Positions 26,383 through 34,569 of a DNA stretch of 64,000 nucleotides are shown here, in pieces. Under the pieces are notes generated by a model, which saw nothing but the letters and a program-made list of their open reading frames with translations, did not search any database and had not been told where the DNA came from. This DNA is from Arthrobacter psychrolactophilus. GTDB taxonomy: Bacteria; Actinomycetota; Actinomycetes; Actinomycetales; Micrococcaceae. How positions within the stretch are numbered: position 1 is the stretch's first letter; each line of letters begins with the position of its first letter. Position numbers and translations under genes: made by a program. Location: contig NZ_QJVC01000001.1 of assembly GCF_003219795.1 (NCBI RefSeq), positions 248,001-312,000 on the forward strand, in the 5' to 3' direction.

Positions 26383-27459
26383 TCACCCGTCGCCCAGCTC
26401 GGCCTCCAGAAGTTCGATGCTTGGCAGGCTCGTGGTGAACTCCTCGGGCAGCGAATCCACGATCTGAGTCTTCCATTCCGCGACCCCGATCGGGCCGCTG
26501 TACCCGCGCAAGGCGTACTCTGCCACCACATTGTTCTTGGTCTTGCACAGGAGCAGGCCGATGGTCGGCTTGTCGTCAGGCTGGGCCATCAGGTCATCCA
26601 CCGCGGACATGTAGAAGCCCAGTTGGCCAAGGAAACCGGGGTCAAATTTGCCTGCCTTGAGCTCAACCACAACGAAGCTGCGCAGCCGGAAGTTGTAGAA
26701 CAGCAGGTCGGCAATGAATTCGTCCCCGCCGATCACCAATCGGATCTGTCTGCCCACGAATGCGAAGCCCTGGCCGAGTTCCAGCAAGAACTTCTCAACG
26801 TGGTTGACGAGCTGCGACTCCAGCTCCGCTTCATTGTGCCGATCTGTCATGGACACGAAGTCGAAGATGTACGGATCCTTCATGGTCTGCTGCAAAAGAT
26901 CCGAATCAGCGGCAGGAAGAACGGCCTTAAAATTGCTGACGGCTTGGCCGGAACGCTCGTGCAGGCGCGTCTCTATTTGGTGGACAAGCACGTTGCGAGA
27001 CCAGCCATGTTCGACGGCGGCAGCCGCGTACCAGAGGCGGGTTTCAGGATCGCTGAGCTTCTGCATGAGAGCAATGTGGTGGTACCAAGGCAATTGTGAA
27101 AGCGGCGCTTTCACAATTGCTGCACCCTCCCATGTTGATGCGAAGGATCGCATGAAAAGAAAATTTCGAGGCGAGAACCCCTTCAAGCCGGGAAACTTGT
27201 CCCGCAGGTCTGCTGAGAGCCTGTCGATAACTTTGGTTCCCCACCCTTCCTGGCTCTGCCGTTCAAGAATTTCTTTGCCAACAGCCCAGTACGTTGCAAC
27301 AAGTTCCTGGTTGACTGCTGCAACGGCCCGGACACGGCCGGTGGAGATTCTGCTGGAAACGGTATTCAACAAGTCGGGGTACCACTTGGGCATCCCGCTT
27401 CGCGCCGGCGTGGGCGGGAACGCCGGGGCTTCTTCATTCGGATCGCTGAACGTGGACAT
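26383..27459 (-). CDS. YhcG/DUF1016-family PDDEXK nuclease
   Basis: 358 residues from ATG 27459, where GAAAGAGG lies seven bases upstream. The N-terminal YhcG domain (NQELVATYWAVGKEILERQ, GFSPRNFLFMRSFA, SQLPWYHHIALMQKL) is followed by a PDDEXK domain with Asp251 (EFIADLLFYN) and Glu266-x-Lys268 (FVVVELKAG). It ends with the usual GLLLCKTKNNVVAEYALRGYSGPIGVAEW. The family occurs in accessory regions beside restriction-modification and defence genes; its target is not established. Residues 114-123 are encoded by a perfect DNA palindrome that is also found just beyond the stop codon. Confidence 0.88.
   Translation of the reverse strand: MSTFSDPNEEAPAFPPTPARSGMPKWYPDLLNTVSSRISTGRVRAVAAVNQELVATYWAVGKEILERQSQEGWGTKVIDRLSADLRDKFPGLKGFSPRNFLFMRSFASTWEGAAIVKAPLSQLPWYHHIALMQKLSDPETRLWYAAAAVEHGWSRNVLVHQIETRLHERSGQAVSNFKAVLPAADSDLLQQTMKDPYIFDFVSMTDRHNEAELESQLVNHVEKFLLELGQGFAFVGRQIRLVIGGDEFIADLLFYNFRLRSFVVVELKAGKFDPGFLGQLGFYMSAVDDLMAQPDDKPTIGLLLCKTKNNVVAEYALRGYSGPIGVAEWKTQIVDSLPEEFTTSLPSIELLEAELGDG
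27090..27120. repeat. Perfect palindrome within the nuclease coding sequence
   Basis: GCAATTGTGAAAGC and its exact complement (14-base arms) flank three bases, in frame inside the YhcG-like gene, encoding AIVKAPLSQL (residues 114-123). The related hairpin 3' of the gene would encode AIVQAPLAQL in one frame. A 31-base palindrome at a conserved coding motif is unusual. Confidence 0.8.
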
Positions 27460-27534
27460 GAGCAAACCTCTTTCGAATCTTGCACTGTTCCTGTGACCCA
27501 GAATCTACGCGCAGGGGTCTGACATCATTGTGAG

Positions 27535-29364
27535 ATGGCCAAGAACAACAAGGGCAGCAAGGCCCGCACATCAACCACATCAGTCAGCGAACGGCGGACG
27601 GTTCTGGCCGTGGACGCGGTGGCTCCGGCATTCGCCGCATGGTGTAACAACATGCCCGGGCTGCCAGAGGGGGCAGTAGAGGACTTGCTCGAAGCCGTGA
27701 GGGCCCTGGCATCTGCCTACTTCAAACTGGTGCCCGCATCCGATGTCACTAGCTTTGAGCCGTACGCCTTTGGCCAAGCTATGGCCGCCGTTGTCGCTGC
27801 TGAGGCTGAAGAGGACACCGAGTTCATCTTTGTCGCCATCCGCACCTACCTGTTTTTCCTCGAAGAAACCAAGGGGTGGACCGGAAGTCTGGAAGACTTG
27901 GCTGAGGTATTCACGCTGTTTTATGACGACGGCGAACCCACCTTCCCTGGCATCGACCAGCCGGAGCTGACAGCGGAGGAAGAGCTTGTCGGGTTTGAAG
28001 CCACCCCTCTGGTGCGGCGTACGGAAGCTCTGCTCCGGTGGATTGGTCCTGGTGCCGCAGTGACGTCCACGGGCGCCTTGAAGCTGAAGGATATTGAAGC
28101 GGCCGCTGCGGCCGTAGGTGTTGTTGCACGTGGAGCAAAGGCCGGGGTGAAGCGGGGACAGCTTCCTGAGGGGCGCATTGCCACCGTGAAATCCATGTAC
28201 GAAGTCCCACTCCTGGCAAAGATGTGGGCAGCTCTGGAAGGGGCACGTCTGATCGACGTCGGCGCCACGAGGGTGTGGTTGACTCCGAGTGCCCGGATTC
28301 TTCTTGAACCGGGCCACCCGCAGCGGCGTGAAATGGTGGGCTCCTTCATTAACCATTTCCTTGCCGTGGCAGTTTTTGGGGAGCAAGACTGGGCTCCTTG
28401 GGTTGGGCAGGCTGCTGCTGCCCAAATCTCTTTGCTGTATACGGCCTGCACAGGAGCGGATATTCCTGCCTCAGCACTGACCGAGCCTGAGGCCCTAAAA
28501 GCCGTGGGCCTCGACGATGCAGGCGCGCAGCTGTTGCGTGAGCGCATGAATGAGCTGTCCGAGCTGGGCCTGATCACAATGGGTGAGACCATTGCCGTTC
28601 CTCCAGCGGTGATTCCCGCTGTCGTAGCCCTCGTTCAGGGCGGCTTTGCAAACGACGACGAGGACAGCTCCGGCATCGACCTCGACTTTGGTGCGGGCTC
28701 CGAGCCATTCAGCGGCGGCCTCGATCCGTTCGCACCCCCTGCAGCACCAGCCGCAGCTTCACGGAAGCTGCCGCGGTCCGCTATGAAGAACCTCAATGCG
28801 CCGATCTATCAACTGAAGGTATCCCTCAACTACCTTTCACCGCCCATTTGGCGACGCCTGCTGGTTCGCTCGGATGCCACCCTCGGCGACATGCACCTGA
28901 TCCTCCAGAATTCCTTCGGGTGGGAAAACTGTCACCTGCATGCCTTCCAGGTTGGCGGGCGCAGGGGAGTCGTCTACGGTGCCCCGGACACGGAATCGTA
29001 CGACCATGAGGAGCTGGACGAGAACGCCTACACGCTGGGAGGGGTCCTACCCGCCGAAGGTGATTTCATGGAATACACCTATGACTTTGGTGATAACTGG
29101 GAGCACCTCGTCAAAGTGGAGAAGATCCTGCCCGCCGATGCCCAAGCCCCCTTAGCGCGCTGCACCGGTGGCCGCGGTCGTGGGCCCGTCGAGGATTCCG
29201 GCGGCGTGCGTGGTTGGTCGACCATCATCGAATGCGGCAATGACCCCAAGCATCCTGAGCGCGAGCGGTACCGCGAATGGCTGGGCCTGAACCGTGGTGA
29301 AAACTTTGACACCAAGGCCTTCGACAAGGACGCGGTCACAAAGGTGCTTGCCCGCCTTTTCTAA
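27535..29364 (+). CDS. Large protein with C-terminal pRiA4b ORF-3 (IS1096 TnpR-like) domain
   Basis: 609 residues. The last ~190 residues are a pRiA4b ORF-3 domain (IYQLKVSLNYLSPPIWRRLLVRSDATLGDMHLILQNSFGW, TYDFGDNWEHLVKVEKI, CTGGRGRGPVEDSGGV). The first ~400 residues are acidic and helical and resemble the variable N-terminal part of similar actinobacterial proteins; a linker rich in Asp, Gly and Pro separates the parts. The domain was named after plasmid and IS1096 accessory genes, but its function is not known. It is divergent from the nuclease gene; the two starts are about 75 bases apart, in an accessory stretch. Confidence 0.8.
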   Translation: MAKNNKGSKARTSTTSVSERRTVLAVDAVAPAFAAWCNNMPGLPEGAVEDLLEAVRALASAYFKLVPASDVTSFEPYAFGQAMAAVVAAEAEEDTEFIFVAIRTYLFFLEETKGWTGSLEDLAEVFTLFYDDGEPTFPGIDQPELTAEEELVGFEATPLVRRTEALLRWIGPGAAVTSTGALKLKDIEAAAAAVGVVARGAKAGVKRGQLPEGRIATVKSMYEVPLLAKMWAALEGARLIDVGATRVWLTPSARILLEPGHPQRREMVGSFINHFLAVAVFGEQDWAPWVGQAAAAQISLLYTACTGADIPASALTEPEALKAVGLDDAGAQLLRERMNELSELGLITMGETIAVPPAVIPAVVALVQGGFANDDEDSSGIDLDFGAGSEPFSGGLDPFAPPAAPAAASRKLPRSAMKNLNAPIYQLKVSLNYLSPPIWRRLLVRSDATLGDMHLILQNSFGWENCHLHAFQVGGRRGVVYGAPDTESYDHEELDENAYTLGGVLPAEGDFMEYTYDFGDNWEHLVKVEKILPADAQAPLARCTGGRGRGPVEDSGGVRGWSTIIECGNDPKHPERERYREWLGLNRGENFDTKAFDKDAVTKVLARLF

Positions 29365-29365
29365 C

Positions 29366-29458
29366 ATCCTGCCAAGCAAGAAGGCTGGCAAGTACTTCCT
29401 CGACGTCAAGGCAGCCAACCTGGACTCTTGGACCGTCAAGATCGAAGAGAAGAAGTAG
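29366..29458 (+). pseudogene. Possible 3' fragment of another gene
   Basis: Immediately after the pRiA4b-type gene, a frame reads ILPSKKAGKYFLDVKAANLDS then WTVKIEEKK and a stop. The pattern (AGKYFLDV-AANLDSWTVKI) looks like the end of a secreted or substrate-binding-type domain found in other proteins. It has no start or ribosome site and the frame upstream is the shadow of the previous gene. It may be a scar from a deletion joining the two genes; the evidence is modest. Confidence 0.4.
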
Positions 29459-29485
29459 CGGCTTCACAGCAAGCACGTGGATTAA

Positions 29486-29529
29486 ACGGCTGCGTCCGGA
29501 ACACCAGCAGGTGTTCCGGACGCAGCCGT
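29486..29529. terminator. Strong hairpin 3' of the GH29 fucosidase gene
   Basis: A perfect 20-base-pair stem (ACGGCTGCGTCCGGAACACC and its complement) with a four-base loop, about 18 bases past the fucosidase stop on the reverse strand. It probably also ends transcription from the pRiA4b-type gene on the forward strand. Confidence 0.82.
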
Positions 29530-29547
29530 CATGCTGTTGGTGCGGTG

Positions 29548-32500
29548 TTACTTTTCGCAGGAGGGGCCGTATCCCTGGCCCTTACCGTTTCCGAGACCTT
29601 GTCCCTGGCCGTTGCTCCCTGCGCCGGCTGCGTTTTCATTCTTGTGCTGGCAGCCGGGATTGGTTCTCGGGATGATTTCCGCGGCCTTCACCTGCAGATC
29701 TGCCGCAGCCGTCAGCTCGCCCTGGATGGCTACCAGGGTGTAGCTGCCAGCTTCCGTTGCTTTCGGAATGGTGACCGTGAGGCTGGCTGTACCCTGAGAG
29801 TCGGCTATGACCGTGCCAAGGATGACGCTGCCGGGGCGCAACTCAACCGACACTTCCTGGCCCGGGGCGAAACCGGTCAGCGAGAGTTTGGCGGTTTCGC
29901 CTGCGGTGGCCGTTGCCTCCTCGAGTGCGATGGCCGGAGCCGGTACTGCGGGAACATCAACAACCCAACCTTGCGCGGCGCGGGTGGCAAAGGTGTTCGC
30001 CAGCGACTTGCCGCCGATCAGCGGGGCTGCGCCGATGCCGTAGCTCGTCACCGTGATCGGGTTCTCGGCCGTGCCGTAGCCCCAGAACGGGGTGGTTGAC
30101 GCCTCGCAGTCGTTGCCGGCCTTGAAGTGGATCGTGGCACCGGTGGCGATTTCCAACTGGCGGAACTGCTCCATGGAATTCAGCGGACGCTCCTGCGTGC
30201 CGATGCCGGCCACCGGGGCCTTGCAATCCACATAGAGGTCCATGAGCGGAGCGGCGGCAGTTGTCAGAGTCTCGAATAGGGACAGGTTGGACAGGTGCGC
30301 CGGTGCGCGGGTTTCCTTGACGGTCACGCGGAATTCCTGTGCCGTCACGGGCGCCGCGAACTTCAGGATGCGCATGACGCCGATCGTGCCGCCGCCGGTT
30401 CCTCCGCCGTTGGCAGCGTCGTTGTTGACGGCCGTCCACGTGCCGTTGATCTTGGCCTCAACGGTGAACTTCTCCACCGTTTGACCGTGTTCGAGCGCGT
30501 GCTCGCTCAGGGAAATGTTGCTGACCGACTTGGGCGAGCCCAGATCGATGCCGACCACGGAATCAGCGTTCAGCGCCTGGCTTGCACCTGTGCGGGCGTT
30601 TCCGTCCGTCAAGAACGTGGTGCTTTCGCCATTGACCGTCACGGGCAGGCCAAGGGCTAAATCGTTGCTGAACGCATTGTCCCGGGCGGCCTTGAAGCCC
30701 TCCAATGCGGTCACGGAGGCCGGGGCGAATTTGCCCGTGGTGGTGGGCGGAACATTGAGCAGCAGCACGGAGTTCCGGCCAACGGACTGGTAGTACTTGT
30801 TCATCATTTCGGCGGGCTGCTTGGGTGCATCGTTGGGATGTGCAAACCAACCCTGGGTGAGGCGCATGTCGGCCTCGCCAGGCCACCAATGCAGGCTGTT
30901 GGCCTGGCCGTTCTTGACTGCACCGATCATGGATGACCGTGAACCGAGGTTGTCTGAACCCTCTGACGCGATGGGGGTGATCTTTCCGCCGTCGGTGGGA
31001 CGTTTGACGGGCAGCACGGCCCACTCGTTGGCGCGCGCCACGCCCTGCTCGTTGCCGATCCACCGCACGTCGTTGCCCCCAACAGCCACCACGGACTGGG
31101 GCTGCAGTTTGGCGATCATGTCGTAGAACGCCGGGTAGTCGTAGAACTCCTGCTTACCCGTGTTGCCCTGGGCGCCGTCGAACCAGACTTCATTAACCTG
31201 GCCGTACTGGGTCAGGATCTCGTACAAGGTGTTCAGGAAGAACGCGCCGTAGTCGGTGGCCTGGTACGTGAACGTCGGGATGTCCTTGCCGGCGCGATCA
31301 TCGCCCTCAACGAGCGTGGGGATGGTGCGCTCGCTCTTGGCGCTGCCATTGCCGAACACGCCGTCGACCTCTTGGTTGGAGTCCGCCGGGGACATGTACA
31401 AGCCCACCTTCATGCCGTACTTGTGGGCTGCGTCGGTGAATTCCTTCACGACATCGCCCTTGCCATCCCGCCACGGGGAGGATGCCACGGTGTAGTCGGT
31501 GTAGCGGGACGGGTAGGACATGAAACCGTCGTGGTGCTTGACCGTCAGGACTGCGTAGCGGAATCCGTTGTCTCGCAGGGTCTTGACCCAGCTGTCGGCG
31601 TCGAAGTCCGTGGGGTTGAAGCGGGCGGGGTCCTCGGTGCCGTGGCCCCATTCCTGATTGTAAAAGGTGTTGATGCCAAAGTGCAGGAACGCTGTTTGAC
31701 GGGACTCCTGCCACTCGAGCTGCTCCAGCGTGGGGCGGACCATGGCGGACTTGGCTAGGATGTTGGCCTCACAGTCGCCCGTGCTGACAGAAATGTAGTT
31801 GGCTGGATCAACCAGAAGTGGCTCGCACACCTCAGGTTCCCCTAGGGCCAGCTCCTGGTACTTGATGGCGGAAGGTTCATACCCGGCTGTCAGAGCGGCA
31901 AAGCGGGTCCTGTCCAGAGATCCCTTGAACGCACGGTTGTTTGCAGCTTCCTTCACCTCGGCGCCGAACGTTGCCGTTGTACTGGACGCAGCGTTCCTGA
32001 TGGCTTGGGCGCCGGTGACGGGAGCCAGCAGCTTGCCGTCCATACCAGCAACGAGCTCGGCAGTGCCGTCACTCTTGGGCACGTAGGCCATGGAGAAGAT
32101 GTGCGGCTTGTTCACTTCTGGCACGGGAACCGACTCGGAGAAGGTTTTCCAGGAGCCGCTCGCATTGGAGCTGAAACCGTATTCAAAGGAAGTTCCGGCG
32201 TTGTTGTACCGGGCAAAGAGGTTTCCACCAACGGCAATGACAGGAGCTTGGGGCACCTGGGATCCGGAGGGTGTGAAGACCGCCTCGGCAACAAAGCCCT
32301 GGTCCAGTTTGGTGGTTCCCAGCGGGAAATTGGTGGCGGTGAAGTCGAGACCCTCGCCGGTGGCCGTCAAGGTGGCTTTGCTGCCCGCTATGGTCTCGGT
32401 CCCGGCCCGGCGGTTCAGTACACCCAGCAGTACCTCGCTGCCGGTCTGCGTGTAGCTGTTGCCGGCCAGCGTGCCATCGAAGGAGACATCCAGCAGTTCG

Positions 32501-33315
32501 GTGGATGCAGGCTTGGGCTGGAATTCAAAGTCCGACGGCTCGAAGACCGACGCGGCCTTTGCCAGGCGGACATCGTGGAGCAGGCCGGTAAACCCGCGGT
32601 TTGCGCCGCCGAGGTTGACCTCATAGCCGAAGCCAAAAATCGACCCCAGATTAGCGGCGTTCTTGGCCGGTGCCGTGCTTGTCACGGTGGGGAGCTGCAC
32701 GCCGTCGAGCATCACAGACAGCGTGGCGCCACCCGGCGCGGGCAGGTAGTGGAAGGAAATGGCATGTTCCTTGTTCAGGGCCGGGTACTCCACGGTGGCC
32801 TTGTTGGATGACCAGGTGGATCCGGACAGGGAATCAAAGCCGTACCGCAGCTCGCCGTTCTGGGCGCGGATGTAGAAGTTGCCACCGGCAGAAAAGATGG
32901 TGGACATATCTGCCGAGCCTGCCGGGGTGAACTTCACTTCGCCCAGGAAGCCATGGTCTGCCATGTCCGTGCCGGTGGTCATGTCGGTGGGTGCGTAGCG
33001 GATGCCTTGGCCACCGCCGGTCAGGCGCACTCCGCTGAGTGGCACCTGCTCCTCATTGCCGGTGACCCGGTTGAGCACCCCGTGCATGATTTCCTCGCCC
33101 GTGGTGGTGTAGGCCGTGTTACCGACGAGGGAACCGTTGAAGCCAACATTGAGGGAGTCGCCCGTGGCGGCCTGTGCGCCCAGGGCTGGGACCAGCAAGG
33201 TGGCGACGAGTCCCAGGGTGGCAATCCCGGATAATGCCACAGACCGCTTTGACTTGCGGAGGGGACCTGGTGCCGGCCTCCATGTGGGCGTGGTGTTGAT
33301 GCTTTTCAAGACCAC
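29548..33315 (-). CDS. Secreted multidomain alpha-L-fucosidase (GH29)
   Basis: 1255 residues from GTG 33315, with AAGGAAG eight bases upstream. A signal peptide ends near GAQAA (49-50). Two laminin-G/concanavalin-like repeats follow (about 53-265 and 275-485, sharing LDVSFDGTLAGN-type openings and GxLxRRAG motifs). The GH29 barrel spans about 530-860; Asp713 in NEVWFDGAQGN fits the nucleophile. An F5/8-type carbohydrate-binding region (about 890-1030), a piece resembling the start of a right-handed beta-helix (about 1040-1130), an Ig-like domain and a Gly/Asn/Gln/Lys tail complete it. No wall anchor is visible. It releases fucose outside the cell and lies 8 kb from the GH95 locus. Confidence 0.9.
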   Translation of the reverse strand: MVLKSINTTPTWRPAPGPLRKSKRSVALSGIATLGLVATLLVPALGAQAATGDSLNVGFNGSLVGNTAYTTTGEEIMHGVLNRVTGNEEQVPLSGVRLTGGGQGIRYAPTDMTTGTDMADHGFLGEVKFTPAGSADMSTIFSAGGNFYIRAQNGELRYGFDSLSGSTWSSNKATVEYPALNKEHAISFHYLPAPGGATLSVMLDGVQLPTVTSTAPAKNAANLGSIFGFGYEVNLGGANRGFTGLLHDVRLAKAASVFEPSDFEFQPKPASTELLDVSFDGTLAGNSYTQTGSEVLLGVLNRRAGTETIAGSKATLTATGEGLDFTATNFPLGTTKLDQGFVAEAVFTPSGSQVPQAPVIAVGGNLFARYNNAGTSFEYGFSSNASGSWKTFSESVPVPEVNKPHIFSMAYVPKSDGTAELVAGMDGKLLAPVTGAQAIRNAASSTTATFGAEVKEAANNRAFKGSLDRTRFAALTAGYEPSAIKYQELALGEPEVCEPLLVDPANYISVSTGDCEANILAKSAMVRPTLEQLEWQESRQTAFLHFGINTFYNQEWGHGTEDPARFNPTDFDADSWVKTLRDNGFRYAVLTVKHHDGFMSYPSRYTDYTVASSPWRDGKGDVVKEFTDAAHKYGMKVGLYMSPADSNQEVDGVFGNGSAKSERTIPTLVEGDDRAGKDIPTFTYQATDYGAFFLNTLYEILTQYGQVNEVWFDGAQGNTGKQEFYDYPAFYDMIAKLQPQSVVAVGGNDVRWIGNEQGVARANEWAVLPVKRPTDGGKITPIASEGSDNLGSRSSMIGAVKNGQANSLHWWPGEADMRLTQGWFAHPNDAPKQPAEMMNKYYQSVGRNSVLLLNVPPTTTGKFAPASVTALEGFKAARDNAFSNDLALGLPVTVNGESTTFLTDGNARTGASQALNADSVVGIDLGSPKSVSNISLSEHALEHGQTVEKFTVEAKINGTWTAVNNDAANGGGTGGGTIGVMRILKFAAPVTAQEFRVTVKETRAPAHLSNLSLFETLTTAAAPLMDLYVDCKAPVAGIGTQERPLNSMEQFRQLEIATGATIHFKAGNDCEASTTPFWGYGTAENPITVTSYGIGAAPLIGGKSLANTFATRAAQGWVVDVPAVPAPAIALEEATATAGETAKLSLTGFAPGQEVSVELRPGSVILGTVIADSQGTASLTVTIPKATEAGSYTLVAIQGELTAAADLQVKAAEIIPRTNPGCQHKNENAAGAGSNGQGQGLGNGKGQGYGPSCEK

Positions 33316-33730
33316 GAATTCAACTTCCTTGTTGGTGGTTCAACCCAGTCGGAACATCGCTCCGCCACGTGCAGGATGACGGGAATGCGGTCAAAAGCAC
33401 CACATTAAACATCTGATGTATGGCGGTAAAGATATCAGGATGCGTGGGCCAGTGGAAGGGAAATGGCCTAAGTTACAGATATCATTCTTGATCAGGCCCC
33501 AGCCGCCTGAGGTCAAGGGACATATTCGTCGGACTAATTGTGGCTTTGTTTCGCAGCTACACGTCGAAGCGGCCGGTTGCGAGTCGGAGAAAATCGGCCA
33601 CGCCGATACCCTCGACATCCATGGGTACGCTGGCGCCCATAAAGAAGCCTTGTGCGTTGCCAGGCACTGGAAGTCGGTCCGCCAAGCTGCTGAAGCCCCC
33701 TAATGAACGGCGGTCAGTCTCTGGAGCGGA
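33316..33730. other. Intergenic region upstream of the GH29 gene
   Basis: About 415 bases. The part nearest 33315 should hold the fucosidase promoter; ACATC-T-GATGT at 33409-33419 is a small operator-like repeat. On the reverse strand a frame ending with TAG at 33557 reads SLADRLPVPGNAQGFFMGAS and on to GVADFLRLATGRFDV, which looks protein-like but has no start of its own. It could be the 3' remnant of an unidentified gene. Nothing else is evident. Confidence 0.4.
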
Positions 33731-34138
33731 CTACTTTTTGGTGTCGTCGTTCGGGTGCTCTTCGCGCAGCTTGGCCTCGCGGGCATCGAGCTCTTCCTTG
33801 AGCTTACGGAGACGTTCCGCTTCAAGTTTTTGGGCCCGATTCAAGGCGAGGTTGCGCAGGAACTCGGGGTCGTCGTCGGGAGCTGTAGGACGGCCGTAAG
33901 TCGAGGGAACGTGACGTGAGGGGGACGAGCCGCCGCGAGAAACCGACGCAGTCTCGGTGTATTGCGGCCGGCCGAAGAGGAACCACAAGATCACGCCCAC
34001 AACGTTCAGCAGCACGATGATCAACACCCAGGCGGCCTTCGGGAACGTCCTGACATCGCGCTGTTCGCTGCGGATGCAGTCGATCAGGCCGTAGACAAAG
34101 AGGACGACGACTACGGTGACTGGAATGATATAACGCAT
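33731..34138 (-). CDS. PLDc_N-domain membrane protein
   Basis: 135 residues. Two transmembrane helices (about 3-20 and 36-56) enclose IDCIRSEQRDVRTFPKAAWVLIIVLLNVVGVILWFLFGRP, the hallmark of the phospholipase D nuclease N-terminal-like (PLDc_N) domain. No PLD catalytic domain follows; a charged, probably coiled-coil tail (LNRAQKLEAERLRKLKEELDAREAKL) ends the protein. Small PLDc_N proteins near menA are common in Arthrobacter-type genomes; their role is unknown. It is divergent from the DUF4229 gene. Confidence 0.82.
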   Translation of the reverse strand: MRYIIPVTVVVVLFVYGLIDCIRSEQRDVRTFPKAAWVLIIVLLNVVGVILWFLFGRPQYTETASVSRGGSSPSRHVPSTYGRPTAPDDDPEFLRNLALNRAQKLEAERLRKLKEELDAREAKLREEHPNDDTKK

Positions 34139-34221
34139 ACCTCAGTCTACCGTTGTAAAACAAAAGCAGAGTGGCCCACGGCACTGGGGTAGCACCCAGC
34201 TTCACCGGCTAAACTTGGCCC

Positions 34222-34566
34222 GTGGCTTTCTTCAAATACTCCCTGTTCCGAGGCGTGCTGTTCCTGGCGTTCTTCCTCGTCGTCTTCTACGCCTTCGACT
34301 TTTCACCGCTCACGGCGGCCGTCATCGCGGCCTTGTGCGCCTTCGTGATCAGCTTTATTTTCCTGCGCAAGCAGCGTGACGGGGCCACCGCAGTGGTTGC
34401 CGATCGCTTCGCCCCGAACGCCACCACCACGCAGTCAGCCTCGGCTCTTGAGGACGCCGACGCCGAGGATGCGCTCATCGACGCCAACCCCGACATCTGG
34501 ATTGACGCCGACCGTAAGTCCGGCACGCCGCGCATTGGCGCTCAGGACACCGAGAAGAACGAATAA
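34222..34566 (+). CDS. DUF4229 membrane protein
   Basis: 114 residues from GTG 34222. Two adjacent transmembrane segments (FLAFFLVVFYAFDF and LTAAVIAALCAFVISFIFLRKQRD) and an acidic C-terminal tail (DADAEDALIDANPDIW) fit DUF4229, a short actinobacterial family usually found beside menA. It converges with menA, with three bases between the genes. The function is unknown. Confidence 0.8.
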   Translation: MAFFKYSLFRGVLFLAFFLVVFYAFDFSPLTAAVIAALCAFVISFIFLRKQRDGATAVVADRFAPNATTTQSASALEDADAEDALIDANPDIWIDADRKSGTPRIGAQDTEKNE

Positions 34567-34569
34567 GCC

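Noticed and set aside
25851-29364. Possible genomic island with integrase and attachment sites
   Set aside because: No integrase, no tRNA boundary and no direct repeats were seen; the only tRNA in the window is 18 kb away.
29428-30099. Forward 223-codon frame beyond the pRiA4b-type gene
   Set aside because: It lies over the hairpin terminator and antisense to the fucosidase tail and has no protein-like features.
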